From contig OY730442.1 in assembly GCA_963422685.1 (NCBI GenBank), positions 1,736,001 through 1,800,000 of the forward strand: a DNA stretch of 64,000 nucleotides, written 5' to 3'. This stretch comes from Spongiihabitans sp963422685. GTDB lineage: Bacteria > Pseudomonadota > Gammaproteobacteria > Arenicellales > Poriferihabitantaceae. Every line of letters begins with the position of its first letter. The first letter of the stretch is position 1. The notes beneath the pieces were generated by a model that searched no databases, was not told where the DNA came from, and worked only from the letters and a program-made list of their open reading frames with translations. The position numbers and the translations under genes are program-made. Of the stretch, positions 26,802 to 36,315 are shown piece after piece.

Positions 26802-27116
26802 TTGAAAGCACTGGCAGATGTATGTATTGTCCCCATGGGAGTGGGCGTTTCGGTTTCAGAATATGTGGCCGCCTGCGCAGAGATATTTATCGAGGCGGGT
26901 CTGGATACCCACCTGCACGCGTATGGCACCAACGTCGAAGGCGAATGGGATGATGTGATGGCGGCGATCAAACGTTGCCACCAGCGCGTCCATGCGATGG
27001 GCGCACCCCGAATCGGCACCACGATCAGGCTGGGTACAAGAATTGACCGGGCGCAATCCATGCAGGACAAGGTGGACAGCGTTCGCCGCAAAATAAAAAG
27101 TCAGGAACTCCCCTGA
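26802..27116 (+). CDS. Thiamine-binding-like protein of the MTH1187/YkoF family (DUF77)
   Basis: A 104-aa protein starting with TTG at 26802, chosen because AGGAGG stands nine bases upstream. The pattern VPMGVGVSVSEYVA, HAYGTNVEGEWDDVM and VHAMGAPRIGTTIRLGTR is that of the MTH1187 family, small tetramers with a ferredoxin-like fold, some of which bind thiamine or hydroxymethylpyrimidine. It is 16 bases upstream of the first of two ATP-grasp genes, suggesting one operon. Function beyond ligand binding is unknown. Confidence 0.85.
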   Translation: MKALADVCIVPMGVGVSVSEYVAACAEIFIEAGLDTHLHAYGTNVEGEWDDVMAAIKRCHQRVHAMGAPRIGTTIRLGTRIDRAQSMQDKVDSVRRKIKSQELP

Positions 27117-27132
27117 AAGCTCCTGAAAACCT

Positions 27133-27969
27133 GTGAAAATCACTGGGCTTCAGGTGCTCGCCTATATTCTCAATTGCCTCAGGATGTGCACCAGGCCGTG
27201 CAAATACTTTCAGTTGAATTCGCCGTATTTCGACCGTGATCAGGGAATTTTTTCCAAAAAACAGATCGACCGGTTAATACCCGAAAAGTGGCGGCTGCCC
27301 CAGAAATATGATACGGATGAATACCAACCGGGCAGTTTTCCGGTTTTTCTAAAACCTGAATGGGGGCAAAATGCCAGCGGGGTGTTTCGCGCAGATGACC
27401 CGCAATCCCTGGCCAGGATCAGAAATATCACTGCTCGTGCGCGGGTCAGATACCTGATCCAGCAAGGCGCCGCTGAAAAACGTGAATTCGAATTATTTTC
27501 CATATTGCATCACGCCGATAACAGCCGATATGCGGTGCTGACCGTGACAGAGGCAGTCAATCGCCATGAAGCCAATCCGGTTAACAGCATTTACAATTCC
27601 AGCACCGCATACCGGGAAATCACGGATTGTTTTTCCGGGGCACAGAAACAAGCCTTGTGGCGATTGATCGGCCAAATCGGGCGATTCAGCATTTCAAGAG
27701 TGGGCGTACGCGCGGATTCCATCGAGGCCATGCTGGATGGAAACTTGCATGTCATAGAGGTGAATTTGTTTACACCCCTGCCGATCAACCTGCGCGACCC
27801 GAAATACGGCAATAGTGAATTGTGGCAGATGATCCGGCGCTATATGTCAGCCCTGGCCATGCTTACCAGGTATCGCGATAAAACCCTGGAAGAAAAACCC
27901 GTGTTTATAAAAAGTATGCTGTACAACCGCGAAAACCCGGTCCTGAACTTTATAACAGAAAAAATATGA
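27133..27969 (+). CDS. ATP-grasp-like protein 1
   Basis: A 278-aa protein with GTG start at 27133. FPVFLKPEWGQNASGV (about residue 69) looks like the lysine-containing nucleotide strand of ATP-grasp enzymes, and DGNLHVIEVNLFTPLPINL near residue 200-218 like the metal-binding 'E-x-N' end. The presumed N-terminal subdomain is short. ATP-grasp enzymes join a carboxylate to an amine or thiol through an acyl phosphate; the substrate is unknown. Its stop overlaps the next ATP-grasp gene as ATGA. Confidence 0.7.
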   Translation: MKITGLQVLAYILNCLRMCTRPCKYFQLNSPYFDRDQGIFSKKQIDRLIPEKWRLPQKYDTDEYQPGSFPVFLKPEWGQNASGVFRADDPQSLARIRNITARARVRYLIQQGAAEKREFELFSILHHADNSRYAVLTVTEAVNRHEANPVNSIYNSSTAYREITDCFSGAQKQALWRLIGQIGRFSISRVGVRADSIEAMLDGNLHVIEVNLFTPLPINLRDPKYGNSELWQMIRRYMSALAMLTRYRDKTLEEKPVFIKSMLYNRENPVLNFITEKI

Positions 27970-28874
27970 GGAAACTCAAGTCGCTGATTTATGCGTGGAT
28001 CAGCGAACGTTATATGCAGGGTTGCAGCCATTACAATTCCCTTGCGGTAAGAAAGGGCTGTCGCTCCAAGGCACAGGGCAGAGCGATTTTTGCAGGCAAT
28101 GGTGTGCCGCATGCCCCGGGGATGGTATTTCTTTGGCCCTGGCAGGCGCATCGATTTGCCAGACAGCATGGGTTTCCATTGGTAATAAAGCCCAACGTCA
28201 GCGGGTATTCCCGTGGCAGTTATTTTCCGATAAACAATTTTGCTGAACTATACAAAGCCATTTTCCGGGCTAAAGTCTGGTGGCCGACGACCGTTATCGA
28301 GCAATATTTACCGGGAGCCAACTATCGGGTATTGGCGATGCCCACCGGCCTGGTCTCGGTAATACGCCGCTACCCGCCGTTTGTAACGGGAAATGGAAAA
28401 GACACAATTGACACACTGATTGATGCGGAGAATCGGCTCAGGGGAGAAATGAAATTACACCCGGTAATCTTTCCCATTGCCAAAAGCGGCAGGATAACCC
28501 GTTATCTTGAAAAACAACAGATGACACTAAAATCGGTTGCCCGGGACGGGCAGTATGTCGAGTTGTTTCATCGAGTCGCCCTGGCACCTGGCGGTGTGGT
28601 AGAAACCATTGATCAGGATACGATTGCCGGGGACAACAAAACATTATTGATGGAAGTGGTCAAAATGTTTGGTGCAAATATTCTCGGTATTGATGTGATT
28701 TGCGAAAAAGGAATTGAAATCAGCCACAGCCGGCAAAAGTGCATATTTATCGAAGTAAATTCCCGGCCCTATATAAAAATGCACTATTACCCGAGATACG
28801 GCCAGGTCGAAGATTTCAGTCCGTATCTGGTCGAGCTGGACAAAATCCAAGTCTGCGACAAAGATATTTTTTGA
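27966..28874 (+). CDS. ATP-grasp protein 2, cyanophycin-synthetase-like
   Basis: A 302-aa protein. FPLVIKPNVSGYSRGSYF (about residue 70), VIEQYLPGANYRVLAM (about 115), VTGNGKDTIDTLIDAENRL (about 141-159) and CIFIEVNSRP (about 261) follow the order of the ATP-grasp core of cyanophycin synthetase and glutathione synthetase-like ligases. The elongation and Mur-ligase parts of cyanophycin synthetase are absent, so it is not that enzyme. It overlaps the preceding ATP-grasp gene by four bases, which implies coupled translation and a joint role. Confidence 0.8.
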   Translation: MRKLKSLIYAWISERYMQGCSHYNSLAVRKGCRSKAQGRAIFAGNGVPHAPGMVFLWPWQAHRFARQHGFPLVIKPNVSGYSRGSYFPINNFAELYKAIFRAKVWWPTTVIEQYLPGANYRVLAMPTGLVSVIRRYPPFVTGNGKDTIDTLIDAENRLRGEMKLHPVIFPIAKSGRITRYLEKQQMTLKSVARDGQYVELFHRVALAPGGVVETIDQDTIAGDNKTLLMEVVKMFGANILGIDVICEKGIEISHSRQKCIFIEVNSRPYIKMHYYPRYGQVEDFSPYLVELDKIQVCDKDIF

Positions 28875-29079
28875 ATATTGCCCAATGGCCGGATGTGCTA
28901 TCCGCCTTGGTCCGCGTCCGCCGCTGGCGGGAATTTCATCTTGTTATATTCCGGGTTTATATTCCGACCAGGCGGTGGGAATCAGGGTTTTGGCCTTTAT
29001 GGAATCCAGCGAGACGCGGCTTGCTTCTTGTATTGCCCCAGGATACAGCAGCCACGGGGCCTCTGCACAAATTCCAGCA

Positions 29080-30243
29080 CTACAGGTTTCCGCGCACCGC
29101 ATTTCTGGCGATTCGGGTATAAGCAGTCGCGTCGTGAGCAATCGGGTTTGTGGCGGACGAGGGGTCCTGTACAGCCATAATGCCAATCTGTTCGAGCCGG
29201 TCATCACCAATACCGATGTCCTGTAGCGTATCTGGTATGTTGATGGCAGTGCGCAACTCAATAATCCATTGCAGAAATGGATCAAATCCGGCATCGAGGT
29301 TGAGATAGCGACCGAGGCGGGTGATCGGCTCTTCGATGGCCTTGCGGTTAGCGACCAACACGTATGGCATTAAAATTGCGTTCAGGGTGCCGTGGTGGGC
29401 ATCGTAAATTGCGCCCAGAGGATGGGCCAGGGCGTGCATTGCTCCCAATCCTCTTTGAAACGCGGTGGCCCCCATGGAAGAGGCCACCAGCATTTGGGTT
29501 CGCGCTTCAATATCCTTGCCATTGGCAACCGCGGCGGGCAAATATTGTTTGACCAGGCGAATACCTTCCAGCGCAATCCCTGCCGCCATGGGATGAAAAA
29601 CCGGCGAGCAGAATGCTTCCAGATTGTGCGACAACGCATCCATGCCGGTAGCGGCGGTCAGCGGCGCAGGTAATCCAATGGTAAGTTCAGGGTCCAGGAT
29701 GACACAATCCGGCGACATGGCCGGATGAAAAACAATCACTTTGCGGCGCTCTTGTTCATGCACAATCAGCGCCGCACGCCCAACCTCGGAACCTGTGCCC
29801 GCAGTGGTTGGAACCGCGATGATGGGCGGAACTTTCGCTGCGTCGGCCCGCAGCCAGTTATCCCCCACATCTTCCAAATCCCATATCGAACAATCCTGAT
29901 TCACCGCAACAGCGATGGCTTTACCCGCATCCAGCCCGCTGCCGCCGCCGAGCGCGATTACCCCGTCGTGCCGCCCTTGCCGGTATGCCCGGATGCCATG
30001 GTTCACATTTGCTCCGGTGGGATTGGGTTTGATTTCACAAAATACCCGGATGTTCAGGCCCCCGCGCTGGCAGCAGTCCACCATGTTTGCCACCATGGGC
30101 AGCGCCGCAACGCCCGGGTCAGTCACCAATAACGGCGCGGTAATTTTGTATTGCCGGCAGACCCGGTCAATCTCTGCGACACGACCCACGCCAACGCGCA
30201 TGGCAGTGGGATAATGCCAGTTCATACTTACTAAATTCTGCAT
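29080..30243 (-). CDS. Iron-containing alcohol dehydrogenase
   Basis: A 387-aa protein of the Fe-ADH family. It shows the NAD-binding GGGSGLDAGKA (about residue 96), PTTAGTGSEVGR (about 143-154) and metal ligands in DALSHNLEA, HALAHPLGA and DAHHG. The family oxidises or reduces primary alcohols, 1,3-propanediol or hydroxyacids with NAD(P); the substrate is not evident. An internal ATG six codons in could be the real start. The gene stands alone between convergent and co-oriented neighbours. Confidence 0.9.
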   Translation of the reverse strand: MQNLVSMNWHYPTAMRVGVGRVAEIDRVCRQYKITAPLLVTDPGVAALPMVANMVDCCQRGGLNIRVFCEIKPNPTGANVNHGIRAYRQGRHDGVIALGGGSGLDAGKAIAVAVNQDCSIWDLEDVGDNWLRADAAKVPPIIAVPTTAGTGSEVGRAALIVHEQERRKVIVFHPAMSPDCVILDPELTIGLPAPLTAATGMDALSHNLEAFCSPVFHPMAAGIALEGIRLVKQYLPAAVANGKDIEARTQMLVASSMGATAFQRGLGAMHALAHPLGAIYDAHHGTLNAILMPYVLVANRKAIEEPITRLGRYLNLDAGFDPFLQWIIELRTAINIPDTLQDIGIGDDRLEQIGIMAVQDPSSATNPIAHDATAYTRIARNAVRGNL

Positions 30244-30349
30244 TAGTTTAGAATTATGGGCGCCACTGTTTCAAGGAACTTGAACAAGTCAGCAGTTCCC
30301 TGGCGGTCACGGGAAACAACGCCACGCCTGGGCTGAACGAAACCCCGCT

Positions 30350-31147
30350 TTATTGCAGGGTCACAGACAGCGGACAATGGTCCGATCCCATTTGATCGGG
30401 CAAATATTTGACATCCGTTACCCTATCCAGGTGCGCACTATCCATCAGGAAATAATCAATGCGCCATCCCACATTGCGCTCCCGACCCCGGCTGATCATA
30501 TGCCACCAGGAATAGACATCGGTCACGCCCGGGTTGCGGGTGCGCCATACATCTGCCCAGCCATCCGCAACCAGTCTATCCATCCAGGCGCGTTCTTTGG
30601 GGTGAAAGCCAATTTTGCCCTCATTGGCTTGCGGTCGCGCAATGTCAATTTCGGTATGCGCCACATTCATATCGCCGCCGACCAGCACAAGGCTACCCTG
30701 CCTGCGCAATTTTTTCATGTAGTCGTGAACGCAGTCATAGAACTGGAGTTTTTCCACCCAGGCCTGGTTGCTTTTACCGCCATTGGGAAAGTAGATGGAT
30801 AACAAATCCCACTGTTGTTTTCTGCTGACAAAGCGCAACTGGGACAGTCGGCCTTCGTCTGCATTGGGGGCGCCGGGTATTTCCGTTTTGAATTGAACGT
30901 TATCAAGTTTTTTCGCAACAGATTTTTTCATCCAGATTGAGGTTCCCGCGTAACCTTTCTTCCTGGCGCTGCTGTAATGCTGCTGATACTCACCGTGACG
31001 GGTTAAATACGCACCAAATTGATCCACTGTGCCCTTGATTTCCTGGATCATGAAGACATCCGGGTTGTGCCTGGTTACACAATTGTGGATTTCACCTTTT
31101 CGTTCTACAGCACGGATTCCATTGACATTCCAGGTAATAATTTTCAT
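30350..31147 (-). CDS. xthA: Exodeoxyribonuclease III
   Basis: About 265 aa from the ATG at 31147 (MKIITWNVNGIRA); the longer frame to 31225 adds an unrelated stretch. The AP-endonuclease/exonuclease III family residues are visible: ITWNVNGIRA, IQEIKG, VGGDMNVAH, WRIDYFL and GSDHCPL. It removes 3' blocking groups and nicks abasic sites in base-excision repair. Confidence 0.95.
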   Translation of the reverse strand: MKIITWNVNGIRAVERKGEIHNCVTRHNPDVFMIQEIKGTVDQFGAYLTRHGEYQQHYSSARKKGYAGTSIWMKKSVAKKLDNVQFKTEIPGAPNADEGRLSQLRFVSRKQQWDLLSIYFPNGGKSNQAWVEKLQFYDCVHDYMKKLRRQGSLVLVGGDMNVAHTEIDIARPQANEGKIGFHPKERAWMDRLVADGWADVWRTRNPGVTDVYSWWHMISRGRERNVGWRIDYFLMDSAHLDRVTDVKYLPDQMGSDHCPLSVTLQ

Positions 31148-31313
31148 CGACAGGTTTTTTGGGTTTTTAAAGAGATAACCAAAAGTAGTTGATTTACGCT
31201 CAGGATTAGCGCACATTTTACACAACCGGGCAGATATGCGGACAGAAAATTAAACTGGTGAAAATCTGCAATCGGATTGGCCCGGGCAGTCAGGCTGGTT
31301 CTTTTATTCATCG

Positions 31314-32471
31314 TTGACCATGGCAAATACCATAACAAGCAAATTACCCGATGTGGGCACCACCATATTTACGCTGATGTCCAGGCTGGCCCAGGAGCAT
31401 GGCGCCATCAATCTTTCCCAGGGTTTCCCGGATTTTGAACCCGACCCGGGCTTGCTTGATCGGGTTAATCACCATCTGCGATCAGGGAAAAATCAATACC
31501 CGCCGATGATCGGCATTGCCCCGTTGCGACTGGCGATTTCCCGCAAGCTGAAACGAACCAGCGCAGTGGATATTGACAGCGAATCCGAGATAACCATAAC
31601 CAGCGGTGCCACTGAGGCCTTGTTTTGTGCAATTCAGTCAATGGTGCATTCGGGCGATGAAGTGATTGTATTTGATCCGGCCTATGATTCTTATCAGCCG
31701 GTGATTTCGCTGTGCGGCGGCAAGACGATTCATATTCCATTGGTGGTGCCGGACTACACGATCGACTGGGATGTTTTGCGGCACAGCATGAATGACAAAA
31801 CCCGATTGATCATCATAAATTCGCCGCATAATCCATCCAGCAGCATTTTAAAAACCTCCGACCTGGACAAACTCGCCGAGACCATTCGCCGGTTCGATTG
31901 CTTTGTGATCAGTGACGAAGTATATGAGCACATTATTTATGACGGCGAAGCGCACGCCAGCGTACTTCAACACCCGGAGTTGCGGCCCAAGTCGTTCGCC
32001 GTATTTTCCTTTGGCAAAACCTATCACGTCACTGGATGGAAGATCGGCTATTGCATCGCGCCCCGGGAACTCACCGCAGAGTTTCGTAAAATCCATCAGT
32101 TCAACGTGTTCACAACTCCGACGCCCATGCAGTGGGCCATAGCGGATTTTGTCAATGACAGCCCGCAAAGCTATCTACAACTCAGTGGTTTTTATCAGCA
32201 GAAACGGGATTTGTTTGCCGCATTGATGGAGCCGTCACGATTCAGGCTGCTGCCGTCCCGGGGCACCTATTTCCAGCTTGCCGACTACAGCGATATTGCG
32301 GATAAACAGGATACGGATTTTGCCAATTGGTTGACCACGGACAGGGGTGTTGCGGTGATTCCGCTGTCGCCTTTTTATGAATATGCGCCGCATACCAGGA
32401 TCATCAGATTCTGCTTCGCCAAGCAGGATGACACCCTCAGGCAGGCGGCTGAAATACTATGCGCGATTTAA
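31314..32471 (+). CDS. PLP-dependent aminotransferase (YbdL-like, methionine/glutamine type)
   Basis: A 385-aa class I/II aminotransferase with INLSQGFPDFEPDP, ITSGATEALF, NSPHNPS and the PLP lysine in SFGKTYHVTGWKIGY (about residue 240). It resembles E. coli YbdL, a methionine:2-oxoacid transaminase that also uses glutamine. The first codons MTMAN allow a start at either ATG. Its 3' end overlaps the following omega-amidase by 13 bases; the two enzymes form the known transaminase/omega-amidase route that drives transamination by removing the 2-oxoglutaramate or 2-oxosuccinamate product. Confidence 0.92.
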   Translation: MTMANTITSKLPDVGTTIFTLMSRLAQEHGAINLSQGFPDFEPDPGLLDRVNHHLRSGKNQYPPMIGIAPLRLAISRKLKRTSAVDIDSESEITITSGATEALFCAIQSMVHSGDEVIVFDPAYDSYQPVISLCGGKTIHIPLVVPDYTIDWDVLRHSMNDKTRLIIINSPHNPSSSILKTSDLDKLAETIRRFDCFVISDEVYEHIIYDGEAHASVLQHPELRPKSFAVFSFGKTYHVTGWKIGYCIAPRELTAEFRKIHQFNVFTTPTPMQWAIADFVNDSPQSYLQLSGFYQQKRDLFAALMEPSRFRLLPSRGTYFQLADYSDIADKQDTDFANWLTTDRGVAVIPLSPFYEYAPHTRIIRFCFAKQDDTLRQAAEILCAI

Positions 32472-33247
32472 ACGTCACACTCATCCAGGATGAAATTAGC
32501 TGGCAGGACCCCGCAGCGAATCGACGGCGTTATCAAGGCCATATCGAGTCGGTCAGCAATACCGATCTGATCGTATTGCCGGAAATGTTCAGTACCGGCT
32601 TTTCCATGCAGCCCCGGGAAAAATTTGAAACAATGGAGGGAAAGACGGTGGCCTGGATGTTAGAAAACGCCAGAAAACACGGCGTGGTCCTTACCGGCAG
32701 CCTGATTATGAAGCTGCAAGACCGGTTCGTGAACCGAATGATCTGGGCTACTCCCGACGGCGAGTTGCGCTGGTATGACAAGCGGCATCTGTTTCGATTT
32801 AGCGGCGAACATCATCACTACCATGCCGGAAACAGGCGGGCTGTGTTCGAAATTAACGGCTGGCGGGTTGCCGTGTTTATTTGTTATGACCTGCGCTTTC
32901 CGGTATGGAGTCGAAACCGGGATGATTATGACGTGGGTATCTATGTTGCCAATTGGCCGAGCCCCAGACAATACGCCTGGGACTCGCTGTTACCGGCCCG
33001 GGCCATCGAGAATCAGGTCTATGTGGTGGCGGTGAACCGGCTGGGCAGCAATCCGCTCGGCGATGAATATTCCGGCGGCAGCGTGATTCTGGATTATCTG
33101 GGCCAGCCCATGGAAAATTGCCGGGCGACCCGGATGGTGGCCAGTGCCGATCTTTCGTTTCAGGCATTAGAAGATTTTCGTGCGCATTTCCCGGCCGCTT
33201 TGGACCGCGATGATTTTGCGATTCATAACGCTGAAATCCCGGGTTGA
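32459..33247 (+). CDS. Omega-amidase (YafV-like nitrilase-superfamily hydrolase)
   Basis: A 262-aa carbon-nitrogen hydrolase with the catalytic triad in context: Glu in LPEMFSTGF (about 42), Lys in WYDKRHLF (about 107) and Cys in FICYDLRFPVW (about 141). It hydrolyses alpha-keto acid omega-amides. It overlaps the upstream aminotransferase gene, supporting coupled production of both enzymes. Confidence 0.92.
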   Translation: MRDLNVTLIQDEISWQDPAANRRRYQGHIESVSNTDLIVLPEMFSTGFSMQPREKFETMEGKTVAWMLENARKHGVVLTGSLIMKLQDRFVNRMIWATPDGELRWYDKRHLFRFSGEHHHYHAGNRRAVFEINGWRVAVFICYDLRFPVWSRNRDDYDVGIYVANWPSPRQYAWDSLLPARAIENQVYVVAVNRLGSNPLGDEYSGGSVILDYLGQPMENCRATRMVASADLSFQALEDFRAHFPAALDRDDFAIHNAEIPG

Positions 33248-33386
33248 ACGGCTAAAGTCAGACTGCGGCATCTAAACCAAAAGCCCGTAAAATCAAAAGC
33301 ACAGTGGCCAAAGACCAGGGAAACCTTTTAACCGTTTCGTTGATTTTCCTGATCAGTCGCTCTGATTCTTTACATAAGCTCGCATA

Positions 33387-35159
33387 ATGTCTCCCCGATT
33401 CCTCATAGCGACGGATAAAAATGGAAGCTGGCGGATTGCCGGCCGATTATTGCCCTACCTGTGGAAATATCGTTACACAGTGGCCCTTGCACTGGTGTTT
33501 TTGGTACTGGCCAGAGTTGCCAATGTGTCCGTTCCCATTGCATTAAAAAGCATCGTCGATCATTTCGGCGATGCTGCCAATCCGGTTCTGGTTGTGCCCA
33601 TGACGTTGCTGGTGGCCTATGGTGTTTTACGGTTCAGCGCCATTTTATTTAATGAAATACGCAACGTCGTGTTCTCCCGGGTGGGCATCGAAATTCTCCA
33701 TCATATTTCCATGCTGGTATTCGCGCATTTGCATAACCTGTCATTGGGTTTCCATCTGGACCGCAAAACCGGCGGCCTGTCCCGGGATATGGAGCGGGGC
33801 AATATGGCCATCACGAATTTCCTGCGAATCATTGTATTCAACATATTCCCGGTGGTAATCGAGATTATCATGGTGCTGCTTATATTATGGCGCCAACTGG
33901 ATATTCGTTTCGTTCTGATCACCATGGCCATGATCCTGCTCTATTGTATTTTTACTTTTACCGTGACGAACTGGCGAATTCGCTATCGCATACAGATGAA
34001 CGAATCGGATTCTTCGGCCAATACAAAAGCAGTGGATTCGTTATTGAATTACGAAACCGTAAAGGTTTTTGGCAATGAGCGCCTGGAAATCGAACGCTAC
34101 GACAGTTCACTGCGAGGCTGGGTGCGTGCCTCGCTGAAGAACAACCTGTCGCTGTCATACCTGAACGCCGGGCAGGGTTTGATCATCGCCGCCGGCCTGA
34201 CCGTGTTGATGATTCTGGCCGCCAACGGCGTAGTTGACGAGTCACTTTCCATGGGTGATTTTGTCATGATCAACGCATTTCTGATTCAGCTTTATATCCC
34301 CCTGAATTTTCTCGGGTCGGTTTATCGGGATATAAATCATTCCCTGGTGGACATGGAAAAACTGTTTGAGCTGATGGATGAAAAACCACAAATTGTCGAG
34401 CACGGCAATGCCGCAAAACTTGATCTGGACAAAGGCGTGGTGCGTTTTGATCATGTGAATTTTGCCTACCAGCCTGACCATCCAATCCTCAAAAACATCA
34501 GTTTTGAAATCCCCGGCGGCGGTATGCTGGCCGTAGCCGGGCCATCCGGTTCGGGAAAGTCCACGCTGTCGCGTCTTTTGCTGCGATTTTATGACCCTGA
34601 TTGCGGGGTCATATCCATCGACGACCAGGACATTAAAACCCTGACCCTGGAGAGCCTGAGGGGGGTCATGGGCGTGGTGCCGCAGGATACGGTGTTGCTC
34701 AACGAAACGGTGGGATTCAATATCGCCTATGGTCGTCCCGGAGCGAAGCAGCCGGAGATAATCCAGGCGGCGAAAACCGCCCAGATTCATGACTTTATAA
34801 ACCAGCACCCCCAAGGGTATGAAATACTGGTGGGCGAGCGCGGCCTGAAATTATCGGGCGGAGAAAAGCAGCGGGTGGCGATTGCCCGGGTAGCCTTGAA
34901 AGGCGCAAGGGTTTTGATATTTGATGAAGCCACGTCATCGCTGGACAGCCGGTCGGAGAAGGCCATCCAGCAAGCGCTAAAGAATGTTTCCAGAAACAGC
35001 ACCACGCTGGTGATCGCGCATCGCCTGTCCACAGTGGTCCATGCGGATGAAATAATTGTTTTGGACAAGGGTGAAATCGTTGAGCGCGGCACTCACCCTG
35101 AATTGGTCAATGCAGCCGGGTTGTATTCCCAAATGTGGGCCTTGCAACAGGAAGCATAG
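33387..35159 (+). CDS. Atm1-type ABC exporter (fused permease-ATPase)
   Basis: A 590-aa half-transporter. About six membrane segments lie in residues 30-300, followed by the nucleotide-binding domain with Walker A GPSGSGKST (about 388), signature LSGGEKQR (about 489), Walker B VLIFDEATSSLD (about 509) and the H-loop HRLST. The permease part (GLSRDMERG, NYETVKVFGNE) is that of the Atm1/ABCB7 group, which exports glutathione-linked sulfur or metal compounds. It probably acts as a homodimer in the inner membrane. Confidence 0.92.
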   Translation: MSPRFLIATDKNGSWRIAGRLLPYLWKYRYTVALALVFLVLARVANVSVPIALKSIVDHFGDAANPVLVVPMTLLVAYGVLRFSAILFNEIRNVVFSRVGIEILHHISMLVFAHLHNLSLGFHLDRKTGGLSRDMERGNMAITNFLRIIVFNIFPVVIEIIMVLLILWRQLDIRFVLITMAMILLYCIFTFTVTNWRIRYRIQMNESDSSANTKAVDSLLNYETVKVFGNERLEIERYDSSLRGWVRASLKNNLSLSYLNAGQGLIIAAGLTVLMILAANGVVDESLSMGDFVMINAFLIQLYIPLNFLGSVYRDINHSLVDMEKLFELMDEKPQIVEHGNAAKLDLDKGVVRFDHVNFAYQPDHPILKNISFEIPGGGMLAVAGPSGSGKSTLSRLLLRFYDPDCGVISIDDQDIKTLTLESLRGVMGVVPQDTVLLNETVGFNIAYGRPGAKQPEIIQAAKTAQIHDFINQHPQGYEILVGERGLKLSGGEKQRVAIARVALKGARVLIFDEATSSLDSRSEKAIQQALKNVSRNSTTLVIAHRLSTVVHADEIIVLDKGEIVERGTHPELVNAAGLYSQMWALQQEA

Positions 35160-35280
35160 CGGCTGATTTTTAGTTGGAATGGATGAGGTTTCGGTATCGT
35201 CGACCCGCAGTGGAAGCCCTTTGGGCATGACCGAAAATGGTTTGGCCTGCTCCAGTATGGACTGTTCAGCCTTTTATTTC

Positions 35281-35475
35281 TTATAAAGGGTCAAAATAAT
35301 CCTCTTCGATAATCCCTGTTCCTATGAGTCGTTCACATTCTTCCGGGTGCTGTAAAAACAATCTGGTTAATACCTCTTCCAAAAGAACAGCATCTTCAGG
35401 AAAGTCCTCTCTGCCATTCCACTCATCTGCAATACGAATTGCGATTGCTTTTGCATAATCGTCTAAATCCGACAT
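35281..35475 (-). CDS. Small acidic protein of unknown function
   Basis: A 64-aa acidic protein (DEWNGREDFPEDAVLLEEVL), overlapping the end of the HNH nuclease gene by 13 bases and thus likely translated with it. I do not recognise a family. Position in a restriction-modification locus suggests an accessory role, but this is inference. Confidence 0.55.
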   Translation of the reverse strand: MSDLDDYAKAIAIRIADEWNGREDFPEDAVLLEEVLTRLFLQHPEECERLIGTGIIEEDYFDPL

Positions 35476-36065
35476 TCTGTTTCTCCTGATAATAGTGATT
35501 GCACGGCCAGATGAGTTCCGGCATCCGCATAATGCGCCATCCTGTGATGATGAGCGCAGACAATGGATAAATTCCAGATGCCATCATCTCCGCCCTGATA
35601 AAGAGGGATAATATGATGTACTTCTATATAGGGCATTCCATCTTCTTTTGTGAACGAATTACTGCATCCAGGGTAAAGGCAATACCAGCCTAAAGTTTGT
35701 TTGGCCTGTTTTACCCAGCCGCGATTACGAGCATGGGTTTCAACAATATATTCTTTTTTTTCCGGGTCAGATGTTGCTGAAATCAACCCAATGCTGTTTT
35801 CCTCCACTTCTCCATTCAGTATTTCAACACCTCTCAAGCAATACGCACCTCTTGTTTCAAGAAATGAAACGTCATTACTATCTCTTAATTCCTGCAATAA
35901 CCGCCTGACGGTAGCCTGTGGTGTTTCCCCGCCGATATTAATACATTCATAATCCTGATAAGTGTTGTTTAGCTCTTGTAACGTAAATGTCCTGCTGCCT
36001 CGCTGTTGACAAAAATCTATAATCAGATTCAAGAGATTTTTTCTTTGGTTCATTTTAATTGACAA
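35463..36065 (-). CDS. HNH endonuclease (likely restriction enzyme)
   Basis: About 200 aa from a TTG at 36065, or 196 aa from the ATG at 36053. The N-terminal 70 residues look like a helical, winged-helix-type part (TPQATVRRLLQELR). The C-terminal HNH domain has YCLYPGCSNSF, IEVHHIIPLYQGGDD and LSIVCAHHHRMAHYA, with zinc-type cysteines and the paired histidines. It directly follows a truncated DNA methyltransferase, so it was probably the restriction half of a type II system. Confidence 0.82.
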   Translation of the reverse strand: MSIKMNQRKNLLNLIIDFCQQRGSRTFTLQELNNTYQDYECINIGGETPQATVRRLLQELRDSNDVSFLETRGAYCLRGVEILNGEVEENSIGLISATSDPEKKEYIVETHARNRGWVKQAKQTLGWYCLYPGCSNSFTKEDGMPYIEVHHIIPLYQGGDDGIWNLSIVCAHHHRMAHYADAGTHLAVQSLLSGETECRI

Positions 36066-36315
36066 AACATACGAAGCGAAAAGTCACCCGTTTCCCGGCA
36101 TGACAGGTGAATCCGCCGTTTGACAGATTATAAGGAGGGTCGGCAAAGACGACATCAATGCTTGCATCCGGCAGTTGATTTAAGGTGTCAACCACGTCGC
36201 CGAGATACAGCCTGACGTTCTTTTCTCTGAAATATGCTTGCAATGTTCTTCCAGCGTGATGATAAATCACTGTAATTCTAACATTGCAAAGCAAAATTGT
36301 GTTTCGGGTGATCAC
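36055..36315 (-). pseudogene. Truncated DNA adenine methyltransferase
   Basis: Only 86 codons remain. YFREKNVRLYLGDVVDTL and VVFADPPYNLSNGGFT are the N-terminal part of a beta-class N6-adenine or N4-cytosine methyltransferase, with motif IV DPPY. The homology stops after CHAGKRV, and the frame ends nine codons later, right where the HNH gene begins. About two thirds of the enzyme, including the SAM-binding FxGxG motif, is missing, so it cannot methylate. The original start is probably the internal TTG near 36243. Confidence 0.75.

Noticed and set aside
28885..29226. Plus-strand frame between the ATP-grasp genes and the Fe-alcohol dehydrogenase
   Set aside because: About half of it is the antisense of the dehydrogenase C-terminus; no family signature.
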